The notes under the pieces were generated by a model that saw only the letters and a list, made by a program, of their open reading frames with translations, ran no database searches and had not been told where the DNA came from. Below are positions 16,015-23,087 of a DNA stretch of 64,000 bases, piece after piece; positions within the stretch are counted from its first letter, which is position 1; every line of letters begins with the position of its first letter. The DNA comes from Nitrospirota bacterium. GTDB taxonomy: Bacteria; Nitrospirota; Thermodesulfovibrionia; Thermodesulfovibrionales; UBA6898. The stretch lies in NCBI GenBank assembly GCA_021814475.1, contig JAKAIE010000003.1:1-64000 (forward strand). Reading direction: 5' to 3'. A program made the position numbers and the translations under genes.

Positions 16015-16605
16015 ATGCTGACAGAGGAGATGGTAACACCGTCAGAAGTTCTGGGGATTTTAAGCAGTATGTATCTCTGCCAACCCTCCGGTACGGTTAT
16101 TGAAAATTGGAAAAACGCGCTGGGGAAAGACTCCTCGATTTTCATTGATGACTTGAAGAAGGCGATTAATGGAATAGATTTTACATCAGAAAAACAGATA
16201 GAGGGGATATTATGGGAATTTACTAGGCTATTCATCGGACCCTATAGATTACCGTGCCCGCCATGGGAATCAGTATACACTTCGCCCAAAAGGCTGATGA
16301 TGCAGGAATCGGCCGATCAAGTCCTTTCAATCTATAGAGAAGCTGGTTTGATGCTGAACACTGCCGACGTGCTGCCGGATCATATAGGGGCGGAACTTAA
16401 TTTTCTAGCGGTGTTGCTTCAAAAAGCGCACTCAGAGACAGATCAGAAGGACTATTTCATGGGCATGGCCGGAAGATTGCTGGCCGAGCATCTTTTGAAA
16501 TGGGTTCCTGAGTTTACGCGGGATATGGAAAATGCGGCGGAGACTCTGCTCTACAAGGCATTGGCAAAGACGACCAGAAACATAATAGATTTTATAGGGA
16601 GGTAA
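16015..16605 (+). CDS. TorD/DmsD-family molybdoenzyme chaperone
   Basis: A 196-residue all-helical cytoplasmic protein of the TorD/DmsD/NarJ family. Visible family features are the FTRLFIGPYRLPCPPWESVY segment (residues about 70-90) and an EL(N)FLAVLL helix near residue 130 where the family usually has E-x2-HL. These chaperones bind the Tat leader and hold the apo-enzyme until cofactor is inserted. Its partner is clearly the catalytic subunit two genes upstream. The ATG at 16015 lacks a clear ribosome-binding site; an in-frame ATG at 16030 would remove five residues. Confidence 0.85.
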   Translation: MLTEEMVTPSEVLGILSSMYLCQPSGTVIENWKNALGKDSSIFIDDLKKAINGIDFTSEKQIEGILWEFTRLFIGPYRLPCPPWESVYTSPKRLMMQESADQVLSIYREAGLMLNTADVLPDHIGAELNFLAVLLQKAHSETDQKDYFMGMAGRLLAEHLLKWVPEFTRDMENAAETLLYKALAKTTRNIIDFIGR

Positions 16606-16609
16606 TGGG

Positions 16610-17233
16610 ATGAGGACGGTATCAGAATCTGGCAGCATAAGCGATTTCGATTTGCTTCTTAATGCATCCGCAGGAATTCACGGCCACCTGTGCCCCGGCC
16701 AGGTGCTTGGGGTGAAGATGTCCATGCTTGGACTTCGGGAAATAGGTATTTCTGATCCGAAGGGAAAAGACAGAAAGAGCATAATAGTCTATGTCGAGAT
16801 GGACAGGTGCGCAACCGACGCCGTCCAGTCTGTCACCGGCTGCAGTCTTGGCCACAGGACCATGAAATTCATGGACTATGGCAAGATGGCGGCTACGTTC
16901 ATGAATCTCAAAACCGGCAAGGCGGTACGCGTCATTGCAAGGGAGGATTCACGGCAGAAGGCCAAGGAATACTTTCCCGGGATCGCGAACAAATATGAGG
17001 CCCAGCTTGAGGCATACAAGATAATGCCTGACGACGAGCTGTTTGACGTAATGGATGTTCGTGTCAAGATAAATCCTGAGGATATGCCCGGGAGACCGCT
17101 CAAGAGAGTCCCTTGCGTGCGATGTGGAGAATTCGTGCAGGATATGCGCGAGGTATATAAGGGCGGTGATGTCTTCTGCAAGCCCTGTGCCGCCGCCGGA
17201 TATTACGAGACTGTCGGGGAAACTATTTTTTGA
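16610..17233 (+). CDS. FmdE-family protein
   Basis: A 207-residue protein of the FmdE family (formylmethanofuran dehydrogenase subunit E-like). The N-terminal domain has the signature GIHGHLCPGQVLGVKM near residue 24, a DRCATDAVQSVTGCS segment near residue 64, and a C-terminal zinc ribbon with CVRCGE and CKPC pairs. Family members occur beside molybdenum or tungsten enzymes in non-methanogens, where they may handle metal or cofactor; the biochemical function is not established. It lies 4 bases after the chaperone gene with a GGGAGG site, so it is cotranscribed with the molybdoenzyme. Confidence 0.85.
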   Translation: MRTVSESGSISDFDLLLNASAGIHGHLCPGQVLGVKMSMLGLREIGISDPKGKDRKSIIVYVEMDRCATDAVQSVTGCSLGHRTMKFMDYGKMAATFMNLKTGKAVRVIAREDSRQKAKEYFPGIANKYEAQLEAYKIMPDDELFDVMDVRVKINPEDMPGRPLKRVPCVRCGEFVQDMREVYKGGDVFCKPCAAAGYYETVGETIF

Positions 17234-17274
17234 GCTGTCGCTATGCAAATATCCCATAACGGAGAAAGAGCATA

Positions 17275-17610
17275 ATGGAGATAAAATCAAAACTCTGGAT
17301 CGAATCGGAAGGGAAGCCCGTCTTCGGCAGAGGCCGGAGGTTTCTCCTTGAGGCTATAGACAGGCATGGCTCTATCAACCAGGCTGCCAAAGAGATCAAT
17401 ATCTCTTACAGAAAGGCCTGGGGATACATAAAGGCGATGGAGGAAAGGCTCGGATTCAAGCTTGTTGAGCGGCAGACAGGTGGCAAAAACGGGGGAGGCG
17501 CAACACTCACCCGGGAGGCGGAAAAGTTTCTCAAAAAATATGAGGCACTGGAGATGGGGATAAGAGAGCTAGTTGACGAGAGATTCAGAAAGATATTCAA
17601 GGATAACTGA
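17275..17610 (+). CDS. ModE-type winged-helix DNA-binding protein
   Basis: A 111-residue protein matching the N-terminal LysR-like winged helix of ModE (GRGRRFLLEAIDRHGSINQAAKEINISYRKAWGYI..., GGKNGGGATLT wing). It lacks the C-terminal molybdate-binding (TOBE/Mop) domains of E. coli ModE (about 260 residues). ModE proteins repress molybdate uptake and adjust Mo enzyme expression. A short form cannot bind molybdate through Mop domains, so its signal is unclear. It is in line with the molybdoenzyme operon, about 40 bases after the FmdE gene, with GGAGAAAG before the ATG. Confidence 0.88.
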   Translation: MEIKSKLWIESEGKPVFGRGRRFLLEAIDRHGSINQAAKEINISYRKAWGYIKAMEERLGFKLVERQTGGKNGGGATLTREAEKFLKKYEALEMGIRELVDERFRKIFKDN

Positions 17611-17627
17611 TTATACAGGAGGTTTCT

Positions 17628-18686
17628 ATGTGTGAGTCGTCCCAGGAAAATCATAACCCAAGAACAAGGAAGCTGGCAGTTACTGAAGCGGTAGGCACTG
17701 TCCTTGCCCATGATATCACGGAGATCAGGCCCGGAGAGTTCAAGGGAAGGGCATTCAGGAAAGGCCACATAATCCGTGAAGAGGATGTCTGCCACCTTCA
17801 ACGCCTGGGCAAGGAAAATCTCTTTGTGCTGGATATCGCGGATGATGAGATGCACGAAGACGACGCGGCGTATGCGCTTGCCAAAGCGCTCATGGGGGAA
17901 GGCGTGACGATCAAGGGAGAGCCTAAGGAAGGGAAGATAAATATCATTGCAGAGACAGATGGACTTCTCAGAATCAACAGGGACGCACTCCTTTCTTTCA
18001 ACATGCTCGGCGACATAATGTGCGCCACGATTCACAATAATACTGTTGTGAAGAAAGGGCAGACTGTTGCGGGCACGCGTGCTATCCCGCTGATCGTAAA
18101 AAAAGCCGTTGTGCAGGCAGCGGTCCGCATTGGCGCAGATGCCGGCAAGATTATCCGGGTTAAGGCAATCAGAAAGCCGAAGGCCGGCGTGGTCATCACC
18201 GGCAACGAAGTGTATCACGGCAGTGTAAAGGACGCATTTGCGCCAATCATTACTGAAAAGATAAAGGCCGTCGATGGAGAGGTTGTCGGAATATATTATG
18301 CACCCGACGATGAATCTTATATCGAGGCAAGGCTGCGGGAACTGATCAATGCCGGGGCTGATCTGCTGATTACAACGGGCGGCATGTCCGTTGATCCGGA
18401 CGACGTGACACGGTTTGCGATAAGAAATCTCGGGGTGGAGCATATCACCTACGGTTCGGCAGTTCTTCCCGGCGCAATGTTTCTGGTTGCCTATTGCGGG
18501 GACATACCGATCCTGAGTATACCGGCCTGCGGTATGTATGCAAAGACTACCATCTTTGATCTGATGCTGCCGAGGGTCCTTGCCGGCGAGAAAGTGGGCA
18601 GAAGGGAACATGCCGAACTCGGGCATGGTGGTCTCTGTTTGAAATGCGCGGAGTGCAATTATCCAGTATGTCCGTTTGGTAAGTAG
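17628..18686 (+). CDS. MoeA-like molybdopterin-binding protein with C-terminal Cys cluster
   Basis: A 352-residue protein. An N-terminal region (TEAVGTVLAHDITEI..., FKGRAFRKGHII) resembles MoeA domain I, and a MoCF_biosynth domain lies at about residues 190-330 with ITTGGMSVDPDDVT and ALPG-like VLPGAMF segments. Classical MoeA is about 410 residues and inserts molybdenum into adenylated molybdopterin. This shorter type lacks the C-terminal domain IV and ends instead in CLKCAECNYPVCPFGK, four closely spaced cysteines that could bind a metal or cluster. It is the last gene of the molybdoenzyme operon, 17 bases after the ModE-like gene. It may be a dedicated Mo-insertion factor or a sensor-like paralogue. 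Confidence 0.82.
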   Translation: MCESSQENHNPRTRKLAVTEAVGTVLAHDITEIRPGEFKGRAFRKGHIIREEDVCHLQRLGKENLFVLDIADDEMHEDDAAYALAKALMGEGVTIKGEPKEGKINIIAETDGLLRINRDALLSFNMLGDIMCATIHNNTVVKKGQTVAGTRAIPLIVKKAVVQAAVRIGADAGKIIRVKAIRKPKAGVVITGNEVYHGSVKDAFAPIITEKIKAVDGEVVGIYYAPDDESYIEARLRELINAGADLLITTGGMSVDPDDVTRFAIRNLGVEHITYGSAVLPGAMFLVAYCGDIPILSIPACGMYAKTTIFDLMLPRVLAGEKVGRREHAELGHGGLCLKCAECNYPVCPFGK

Positions 18687-18708
18687 GAACTTCCGAGGTC
18701 ATTGAAAA

Positions 18709-18730
18709 CGTGACAAAAACGTGACAAAAA
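18709..18730. repeat. Tandem 11-base repeat near the att site
   Basis: CGTGACAAAAA occurs twice head to tail directly after the MoeA-like gene, about 120 bases inside the tRNA fragment. Short direct repeats at this distance resemble arm-type binding sites of tyrosine integrases, but no integrase gene is in the window, so the role is inferred. Confidence 0.45.
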
Positions 18731-18848
18731 ACGACTGAAAATTTGATAAAACGGTATAAATCATATAGATGGAAAATTGCATATTATTCTGATAAATCAA
18801 ATGCATTAGCTGTATTTTCAGGCACTTGCAGTGACCCTCTTTAAAGAA

Positions 18849-18893
18849 CTACGAATCCGCAGGTCGGGGGTTCGACTCCCTCAGGGCGCGCCA
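18849..18893 (+). other. 3' fragment of tRNA-Arg(ACG), probable attachment site
   Basis: About 45 bases match the 3' part of a bacterial tRNA-Arg: an anticodon loop reading CTACGAA (anticodon ACG), the 3' anticodon-stem strand TCCGC, the variable region, a T-arm with GGTTCGACTCC, and an acceptor strand ending GGGCGCGCCA. The 5' half is absent: the bases before the anticodon loop do not pair with TCCGC, and no D-arm is present. A T-run terminator follows. This is the usual footprint of an integrative element that entered the tRNA gene, leaving the native 3' end here and an intact copy at the other end, beyond the left edge of the window. Confidence 0.82.
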
Positions 18894-18927
18894 GTAAATA
18901 GCGCAGTAGATTCAAGCAGTGAGAAGA

Positions 18928-18967
18928 GAGGTTGCAGGTCTTAGACAAGGCTTGCAGCCTCTTTTTT
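18928..18967 (+). terminator. Rho-independent terminator of the former tRNA gene
   Basis: A stem of GAGGTTGCAG with TTGCAGCCTC (one G-U pair and some end mismatch), a loop of about 14 bases, then six T residues. It lies 35 bases after the tRNA 3' end and is probably the native terminator of that gene. Confidence 0.75.
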
Positions 18968-19017
18968 GTGCTGTAAATGTGCACTTGGATTCAAAGTCCC
19001 GCCAAGTCAGCCATATT

Positions 19018-19033
19018 TCTTGACAAGTCAAGA
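19018..19033. promoter_or_regulatory. Palindrome over a TTGACA box
   Basis: TCTTGAC-AA-GTCAAGA is a perfect palindrome. It includes TTGACA at 19020-19025; a CATAAT lies 15 bases after it, so this may be a promoter with an overlapping operator. The nearest intact downstream gene, the antitoxin, is about 250 bases away, and the decayed ATPase remnant lies between. It may be the leftover control region of that lost gene. Confidence 0.4.
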
Positions 19034-19109
19034 ATTCTAGCATAATCTATATTTATGCAAGCAAGGCGATATGAAAAGTCGGAGTCGCTTGATGGGTTAT
19101 TGACGTTGA

Positions 19110-19265
19110 ACGTTGCGTTCCGGCAGCACTGATAGTCTTGAACGCAACGCACAAAAGTTTTTTGAGCTGACCTACCTTACAGAGGATCTGCACATGGTAC
19201 TTCGGGGTCTCAGTCGCCGCTTCAACGGGGAGGGGCCTGGAACTGTACTGGCGCCGAGAGGATAG
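19110..19265 (+). pseudogene. N-terminal remnant of a DUF499-type ATPase
   Basis: An open stretch from 19110 to the TAG at 19263 encodes a peptide with KFFELTYLTEDL followed by VLRGLSRRFNGEGPG. This matches the conserved segment just before the Walker A region of DUF499-family large ATPases, where family members continue with a QLQTxFGGGKT motif. Here it changes to LAPRG and stops, and no intact upstream start exists (a TGA lies at 19107). The rest of the gene, usually about 1000 residues, is absent. DUF499 genes are common in defence-like mobile loci. The identification is from memory of the family motif. Confidence 0.55.
19111..19149. repeat. 10-base inverted repeat with 19-base loop
   Basis: CGTTGCGTTC at 19111-19120 pairs perfectly with GAACGCAACG at 19140-19149. 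It lies across the start of the DUF499-like remnant. It has no T-run and could be a recombination scar, a structured RNA or chance. Function unknown. Confidence 0.45.
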
Positions 19266-19287
19266 CTATAAAGAGAGGAGGAACCTC

Positions 19288-19530
19288 ATGAAGCAGAAAG
19301 TGGGAACATTGATTGAGGAGGACATAATGCGTAAGGCCAAGCGTCGCGCTGCAGATGAAGGGCGACCGCTGAGTGACCTCATTCAGGATGCTCTGGCCAC
19401 CTATTTATCTGACAGAGTCGTAGATCCGGCGCTGCGTGAAGCTGCTTACCAGCTTTACTGCGAGCGGCCGATGAAGCTTACTCCGTCACAGTTCAAGACT
19501 ATACTTGAAGAGGATGTATGGGACCTGTAA
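19288..19530 (+). CDS. Antitoxin-like protein (VapB-type)
   Basis: An 80-residue protein beginning with a short beta strand (QKVGTLIEEDI) and two helices (MRKAKRRAADEGRPLSDLIQDALATYLSD), the layout of ribbon-helix-helix antitoxins. The C-terminal half (RPMKLTPSQFKTILEEDVWDL) is the likely toxin-wrapping tail. It has a strong AGAGGAGG site. It overlaps the PIN-domain gene by 13 bases, which is the usual antitoxin-first order. It should neutralise the PIN toxin and autorepress the pair. The location right beside a tRNA insertion scar fits a mobile origin. Confidence 0.78.
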   Translation: MKQKVGTLIEEDIMRKAKRRAADEGRPLSDLIQDALATYLSDRVVDPALREAAYQLYCERPMKLTPSQFKTILEEDVWDL

Positions 19531-20045
19531 ACCTTGACGATATCCCCGGCGGCAGCCTATGCGTGATCGATACTAATGTTCTGCTCTACGCAGAGCAGGG
19601 AGTTTCAGCTCAGGCCCAGAGGCTGCTCAGACGATGCGCACGGGGTGAGCTATCCGCCATTCTGCCGCAGACGGTCTGGCAGGGGCTTACTCACAAGCTC
19701 ATGCTTGCCGAGGCCATGACAAAGAGGCTTATTGCCGGAGGCAATCCGGCCGGTCGTCTTGCCGCAAAACCGGATGCTATACGAGGCTTGAGTCTGCACA
19801 GGGCCAAGGTGCAGGCGCTTGTTGATCTTGGGATCGGGTTTGAGTCCTGCACACTCACAGATTTGACCAAGACCGCCTTCGGGCTGCAGGAGAAATACGG
19901 GCTTCTCACGAACGATGCGATGGTGCTGGCGGTAACGATACGGCTGAAGGCGGATGCGCTTGTATCTGGTGACAAGGCATTTCATGAGGTGACAGAGGTG
20001 GCGGTTCATGCGCCGACGGATTTGAGGGTGGTATGGCCCCAATAA
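19518..20045 (+). CDS. PIN-domain toxin-like protein (VapC-like) with altered active site
   Basis: A 175-residue PIN-domain protein. Asp18 in the VIDTNVLLY motif, Asp133 in LLTNDAMVLA and Asp152 in VSGDKAF are three of the acidic residues that bind Mg2+ in PIN ribonucleases. The usual Glu in the second motif (family pattern ...xE[LV]xHxLMLAEA) is Gly56 here, in VWQGLTHKLMLAEA, so activity may be weakened. VapC toxins cleave tRNA or rRNA and stop growth until antitoxin is restored. It is longer than small VapC proteins (about 130 residues) because of an insertion at residues 70-110. The gene overlaps the antitoxin by 13 bases. Confidence 0.8.
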   Translation: MGPVNLDDIPGGSLCVIDTNVLLYAEQGVSAQAQRLLRRCARGELSAILPQTVWQGLTHKLMLAEAMTKRLIAGGNPAGRLAAKPDAIRGLSLHRAKVQALVDLGIGFESCTLTDLTKTAFGLQEKYGLLTNDAMVLAVTIRLKADALVSGDKAFHEVTEVAVHAPTDLRVVWPQ

Positions 20046-20296
20046 AACGGACATGGAGCTTTCGCAGGACATCGACCACTGCCATACTGCGTGTTTATCC
20101 GCCTGACATGTGCCCGCGTGCGAGTCCTTCTGTATGAAGGGCAGGGGATATGCAAGGCAGTAATTTCAACGGTTGTTGAGGCGGACCTTCAGGCCGGTGT
20201 CAGCAGGAGGTGCTAAGATTGCAGAATGTCTGACGTATGCGTATGCTGATATGGTAGTGTAAGAGATCATTAATAGAGGAGCGAGGTGAGGCGCTT
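20046..20296. other. Intergenic region without recognised genes
   Basis: About 250 bases between the toxin and the ribonuclease gene. Short open frames are present but have no recognisable motifs or ribosome-binding sites. The composition is mixed. It may be another decayed segment of the junction zone. Confidence 0.5.
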
Positions 20297-21781
20297 ATGC
20301 AGACAGACGAGGGAAAACACCGTGCAATTTTACAGCGAATCGCTCACAGGGCGATGCTGCAGAGGGGACTACTCCCCGACTTTTCAAGTGAAGCGCTTGC
20401 TGAACTCGGCGGGATTCATGCTCCCGCATCAGTGGGGGGCGCAGAGGTTCGTGACCTAAGGGACCTGCTATGGGCATCTATCGATAACGATGATTCCCGC
20501 GACCTGGACCAGCTTACCGTTGCCGGGGCTATGCCGGGAGGAAATGTAAAGATATTCGTTGCGGTGGCCGATGTGGACGCGCTGGTGAACAGCGGCTCGG
20601 CAATAGATGGACACGCCCGCCATAACACCACCTCTGTTTATACCGCAGGCAGGATATTCCCGATGCTCCCTGAAAAACTTTCCACCGACCTCACCTCCCT
20701 GAATCCCGATGAGGACCGGATGGCGATCGTCGTCGAAATGGTGATCGCCGCGGACGGCTCTTTAGTGGATTCCGATATCTACAGGGCGAGTGTCCGCAAT
20801 CGCGCAAAGCTTGCCTATCACAGCGTCGCGGAATGGCTTGAAGGACATGGAAATGTTCCTGCTGCGGTTGCGGCGGTAAAGGGCCTTGAGGAGAATCTGC
20901 GCCTGCAGGACAGGGCGGCGCAGGGCATGAAGAACCTCCGGCATGTTCACGGCGCCCTGAGTTTTGAGACCGTGGAGGCGAGGCCGGTGTTTGACGGCGA
21001 TGAAATCCGTGATCTCGAAGTCGAAAAGAAGAGCCGGGCAAAGGACATTATAGAGGATTTCATGATAGGGGCAAACGGCGTGACCGCACGGTATCTCCTG
21101 TCAAAAAAATTCCCCTCCATCCGCCGTGTAGTCCGCACTCCGAAACGCTGGGAGCGGATCGTAGAGCTTGCTGCGGAGCATGACTTCACACTTCCCAAGG
21201 TGCCGGATTCAAAGGCCCTGGAGGAGTTCCTGACCAGGGCGAAGGCGGCCGATCCTGTCAGGTTTCCCGACCTCTCCCTTGCCGTGATCAAGCTTATGGG
21301 AGCGGGTGAATATGTTGCGGAGCTTCCGGGAGACACTGCCCCGGGACACTTTGGTCTTGCGGTCAGGGACTATACCCATTCCACGGCCCCTAACCGGCGG
21401 TATCCCGATCTTATCACCCAGCGCCTGTTGAAGGCCGCAATAGCAGGAAGTCCTTTGCCGTATGGCAACGATGAACTGGAGGCCCTGGCGAAACACTGCA
21501 CGGAAGAAGAGGACGCCGCAAACAAAGTCGAAAGACAGGTAAGAAAATCCGCGGCGGCGATGCTCCTGGAAAACAGAATCGGGGAACAGTTCGATGCCAT
21601 CATTACCGGCGCCGCGGAAAAAGGCACCTGGGCCCGGCTTCTCGCTATACCCGTCGAAGGGCGGGTGGCCCATGGTTTCGAGGGCCTCGATGTCGGCAAC
21701 AGGATACGCGTTCAACTTATATCTGTAGACGTTGACCGGGGATACATCGATTTCAGGAAGATCGGGGGAGGGAAGGCATAG
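20297..21781 (+). CDS. RNB-domain exoribonuclease (RNase R/II family)
   Basis: A 494-residue protein made mainly of an RNB catalytic domain (about residues 55-390). DNDDSRDLDQL near residue 65 holds the acidic cluster that binds Mg2+, and DYTHSTAPNRRYPDLITQR near residue 360 is the family signature region. A short C-terminal S1-like segment follows. It lacks the full N-terminal cold-shock domains of RNase R and RNase II (about 640-810 residues), so it is the compact form. It degrades RNA from the 3' end. The start follows GAGGTGAGG. It is the first gene with clear core-type composition after the junction. Confidence 0.87.
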   Translation: MQTDEGKHRAILQRIAHRAMLQRGLLPDFSSEALAELGGIHAPASVGGAEVRDLRDLLWASIDNDDSRDLDQLTVAGAMPGGNVKIFVAVADVDALVNSGSAIDGHARHNTTSVYTAGRIFPMLPEKLSTDLTSLNPDEDRMAIVVEMVIAADGSLVDSDIYRASVRNRAKLAYHSVAEWLEGHGNVPAAVAAVKGLEENLRLQDRAAQGMKNLRHVHGALSFETVEARPVFDGDEIRDLEVEKKSRAKDIIEDFMIGANGVTARYLLSKKFPSIRRVVRTPKRWERIVELAAEHDFTLPKVPDSKALEEFLTRAKAADPVRFPDLSLAVIKLMGAGEYVAELPGDTAPGHFGLAVRDYTHSTAPNRRYPDLITQRLLKAAIAGSPLPYGNDELEALAKHCTEEEDAANKVERQVRKSAAAMLLENRIGEQFDAIITGAAEKGTWARLLAIPVEGRVAHGFEGLDVGNRIRVQLISVDVDRGYIDFRKIGGGKA

Positions 21782-21806
21782 TGGCGGTGCCTTCTGGAAT
21801 AAAATT

Positions 21807-22286
21807 ATGGAACGTGAGCATGTAAAAGGCGGTCTTCGCATCGTGTCTCTCTTTGAAGCGGCGAAGGGACTGCTTGTAATGCTGACGGGATTCAGGTTGT
21901 TGGCGTATATTCATAAAGACCTTCACCTCGCTGCAGAGCGGCTCGTCCGTCACTTCCATTTGAATCCGGCCAGCCGCTATCCCCAGATATTTCTCGATCT
22001 GGCCGATCGCGTGACCGACGGGCAGCTTTGGATAATGGCGCTCTCTGCCCTCTTCTACGCAGGGGCCCGCTTTGTCGAAGCTTACGGACTCTGGCACGAA
22101 CGGCAGTGGGCCGAATGGTTCGGTCTTCTTACCGGATGGATTTATGTTCCGCTGGAACTATTCGAGATGGCACGCGGGGTAACGTGGCCGAAAACCGTTA
22201 TCCTGATCGTGAATGCCGGTGTCGCCGGATATCTCTCAATCGTCGTTTACCAGGCGAGACAAAGGCAAAACCGCCCTATACAATGA
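21807..22286 (+). CDS. DUF2127-type membrane protein
   Basis: A 159-residue integral membrane protein with about four hydrophobic segments. The opening GGLRIVSLFEAAKGLLVML, the RLVRHFHLNPASRYP segment and the later EAYGLWHERQWAEWFGLLTG segment are typical of the DUF2127 family, whose function is unknown. The ATG at 21807 lies 25 bases after the ribonuclease stop; no strong ribosome-binding site precedes it. It is probably cotranscribed with the ribonuclease gene. Confidence 0.75.
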   Translation: MEREHVKGGLRIVSLFEAAKGLLVMLTGFRLLAYIHKDLHLAAERLVRHFHLNPASRYPQIFLDLADRVTDGQLWIMALSALFYAGARFVEAYGLWHERQWAEWFGLLTGWIYVPLELFEMARGVTWPKTVILIVNAGVAGYLSIVVYQARQRQNRPIQ

Positions 22287-22391
22287 AATATCGAATTGCG
22301 GCAGGCAATCTGCCGGGGTTCGAACCACACAGGAAAAGGGGGTGCCACGGCCAGACTGCAGCAGAAGGGAGTCCTTATTGCTTCCCCATTT

Positions 22392-22961
22392 TTACACCCA
22401 CTTGACGACCGGCCCCTTCTTGGGCGGCCGGTCCGGATATCCCTTCGGGTGTCCGATCAGGATCGGGCCGTAGATCTTCTCTTCCGGGAGCAGGTCCAGG
22501 AGCTGGACGATCTCGGGGGTCTCGGTCACCATCGAGCCGAACCCGACCCAGCAGCTTCCGAGCCCGAGCGCATGGGCGGCCAGCATCATGTTCTCGCAGG
22601 CGAGCGGGCATGAATGGTCCGCGTATCTGCCGGAGCCGATGACGAAGATGACCGCCGGGGCGGAATAGTAGACAGGGTCCGGCTGCTCGTCGAGCCTCTT
22701 CATAATCGCCGCATGTCTTTCAGGATCGCTGTCCTTCACGAGGTCGAGGATCTTTTTCGCGTTCGGGAGGGCGGCTCTTAGCAGTTTCTTCTTCGCCTCC
22801 GCATCCTGTACCACGACAAACCGCCACGGCTGACTGTTCATCGCGGAGGGTGCCTCGTTTCCCGCCTCTATGATCTGTTCGATCGCTTCTTTCGTGACCG
22901 GCGTCCCTTCATATGCCCTTACGGATCTTCTCTTGTTGATTGCATCGATTACCGCGTTCAT
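22392..22961 (-). CDS. Nitroreductase-family flavoprotein
   Basis: A 189-residue protein of the nitroreductase superfamily, which binds FMN and reduces nitro, quinone or other substrates with NAD(P)H. It has the N-terminal RRSVRAYEG motif, EAPSAMNSQPWRFVVV for FMN binding, and the GLGSCWVGF segment typical of the family. Length is normal for the short single-domain type, which acts as a homodimer in the cytoplasm. A GGAGG site precedes the start, and it is transcribed away from the MidA-like gene. The physiological substrate is unknown. Confidence 0.9.
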   Translation of the reverse strand: MNAVIDAINKRRSVRAYEGTPVTKEAIEQIIEAGNEAPSAMNSQPWRFVVVQDAEAKKKLLRAALPNAKKILDLVKDSDPERHAAIMKRLDEQPDPVYYSAPAVIFVIGSGRYADHSCPLACENMMLAAHALGLGSCWVGFGSMVTETPEIVQLLDLLPEEKIYGPILIGHPKGYPDRPPKKGPVVKWV

Positions 22962-23050
22962 GCCTTCCTCCTTGGTGGTGATACTATACCTTACCCTGAT
23001 CAGCGATCAGAGACAAGCTAAAAAAATAGCTCTCAACTCTCAGCTGCTTG

Positions 23051-23080
23051 TTGCCCCCCCGGCCATGACAACGATATAAT
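23051..23080 (+). promoter_or_regulatory. Promoter of the MidA-like gene, probably leaderless
   Basis: TATAAT at 23075-23080 is preceded by TTGCCC at 23051-23056 with an 18-base spacer. The ATG at 23088 begins 7 bases after the -10 box, where transcription would start, and there is no Shine-Dalgarno sequence. Confidence 0.6.
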
Positions 23081-23087
23081 CACTGTC

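Larger units (their letters stand above)
18687..19287. other. Junction region between island and core without an intact gene
   Basis: A 601-base stretch. It contains two 11-base direct repeats (18709-18730), the 3' fragment of a tRNA-Arg gene (18849-18893), a rho-independent terminator (18928-18967), a 16-base palindrome over a possible -35 box (19018-19033), and a gene remnant (19110-19265) overlapped by a long inverted repeat. The composition shifts from A+T-rich before the tRNA fragment to G+C-rich after it. No intact gene was seen. Confidence 0.7.

Noticed and set aside
16032-16040. GGTAACACC half-site resembling the activator palindrome, inside the TorD-like gene
   Set aside because: A single half-site within coding sequence without its partner; likely chance.
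22310-22352. GGGGTTCGAACC with a later GTGCCA, resembling a tRNA T-arm and CCA end
   Set aside because: The flanking bases do not form a T-stem or an acceptor stem, and no anticodon arm is present; chance match.
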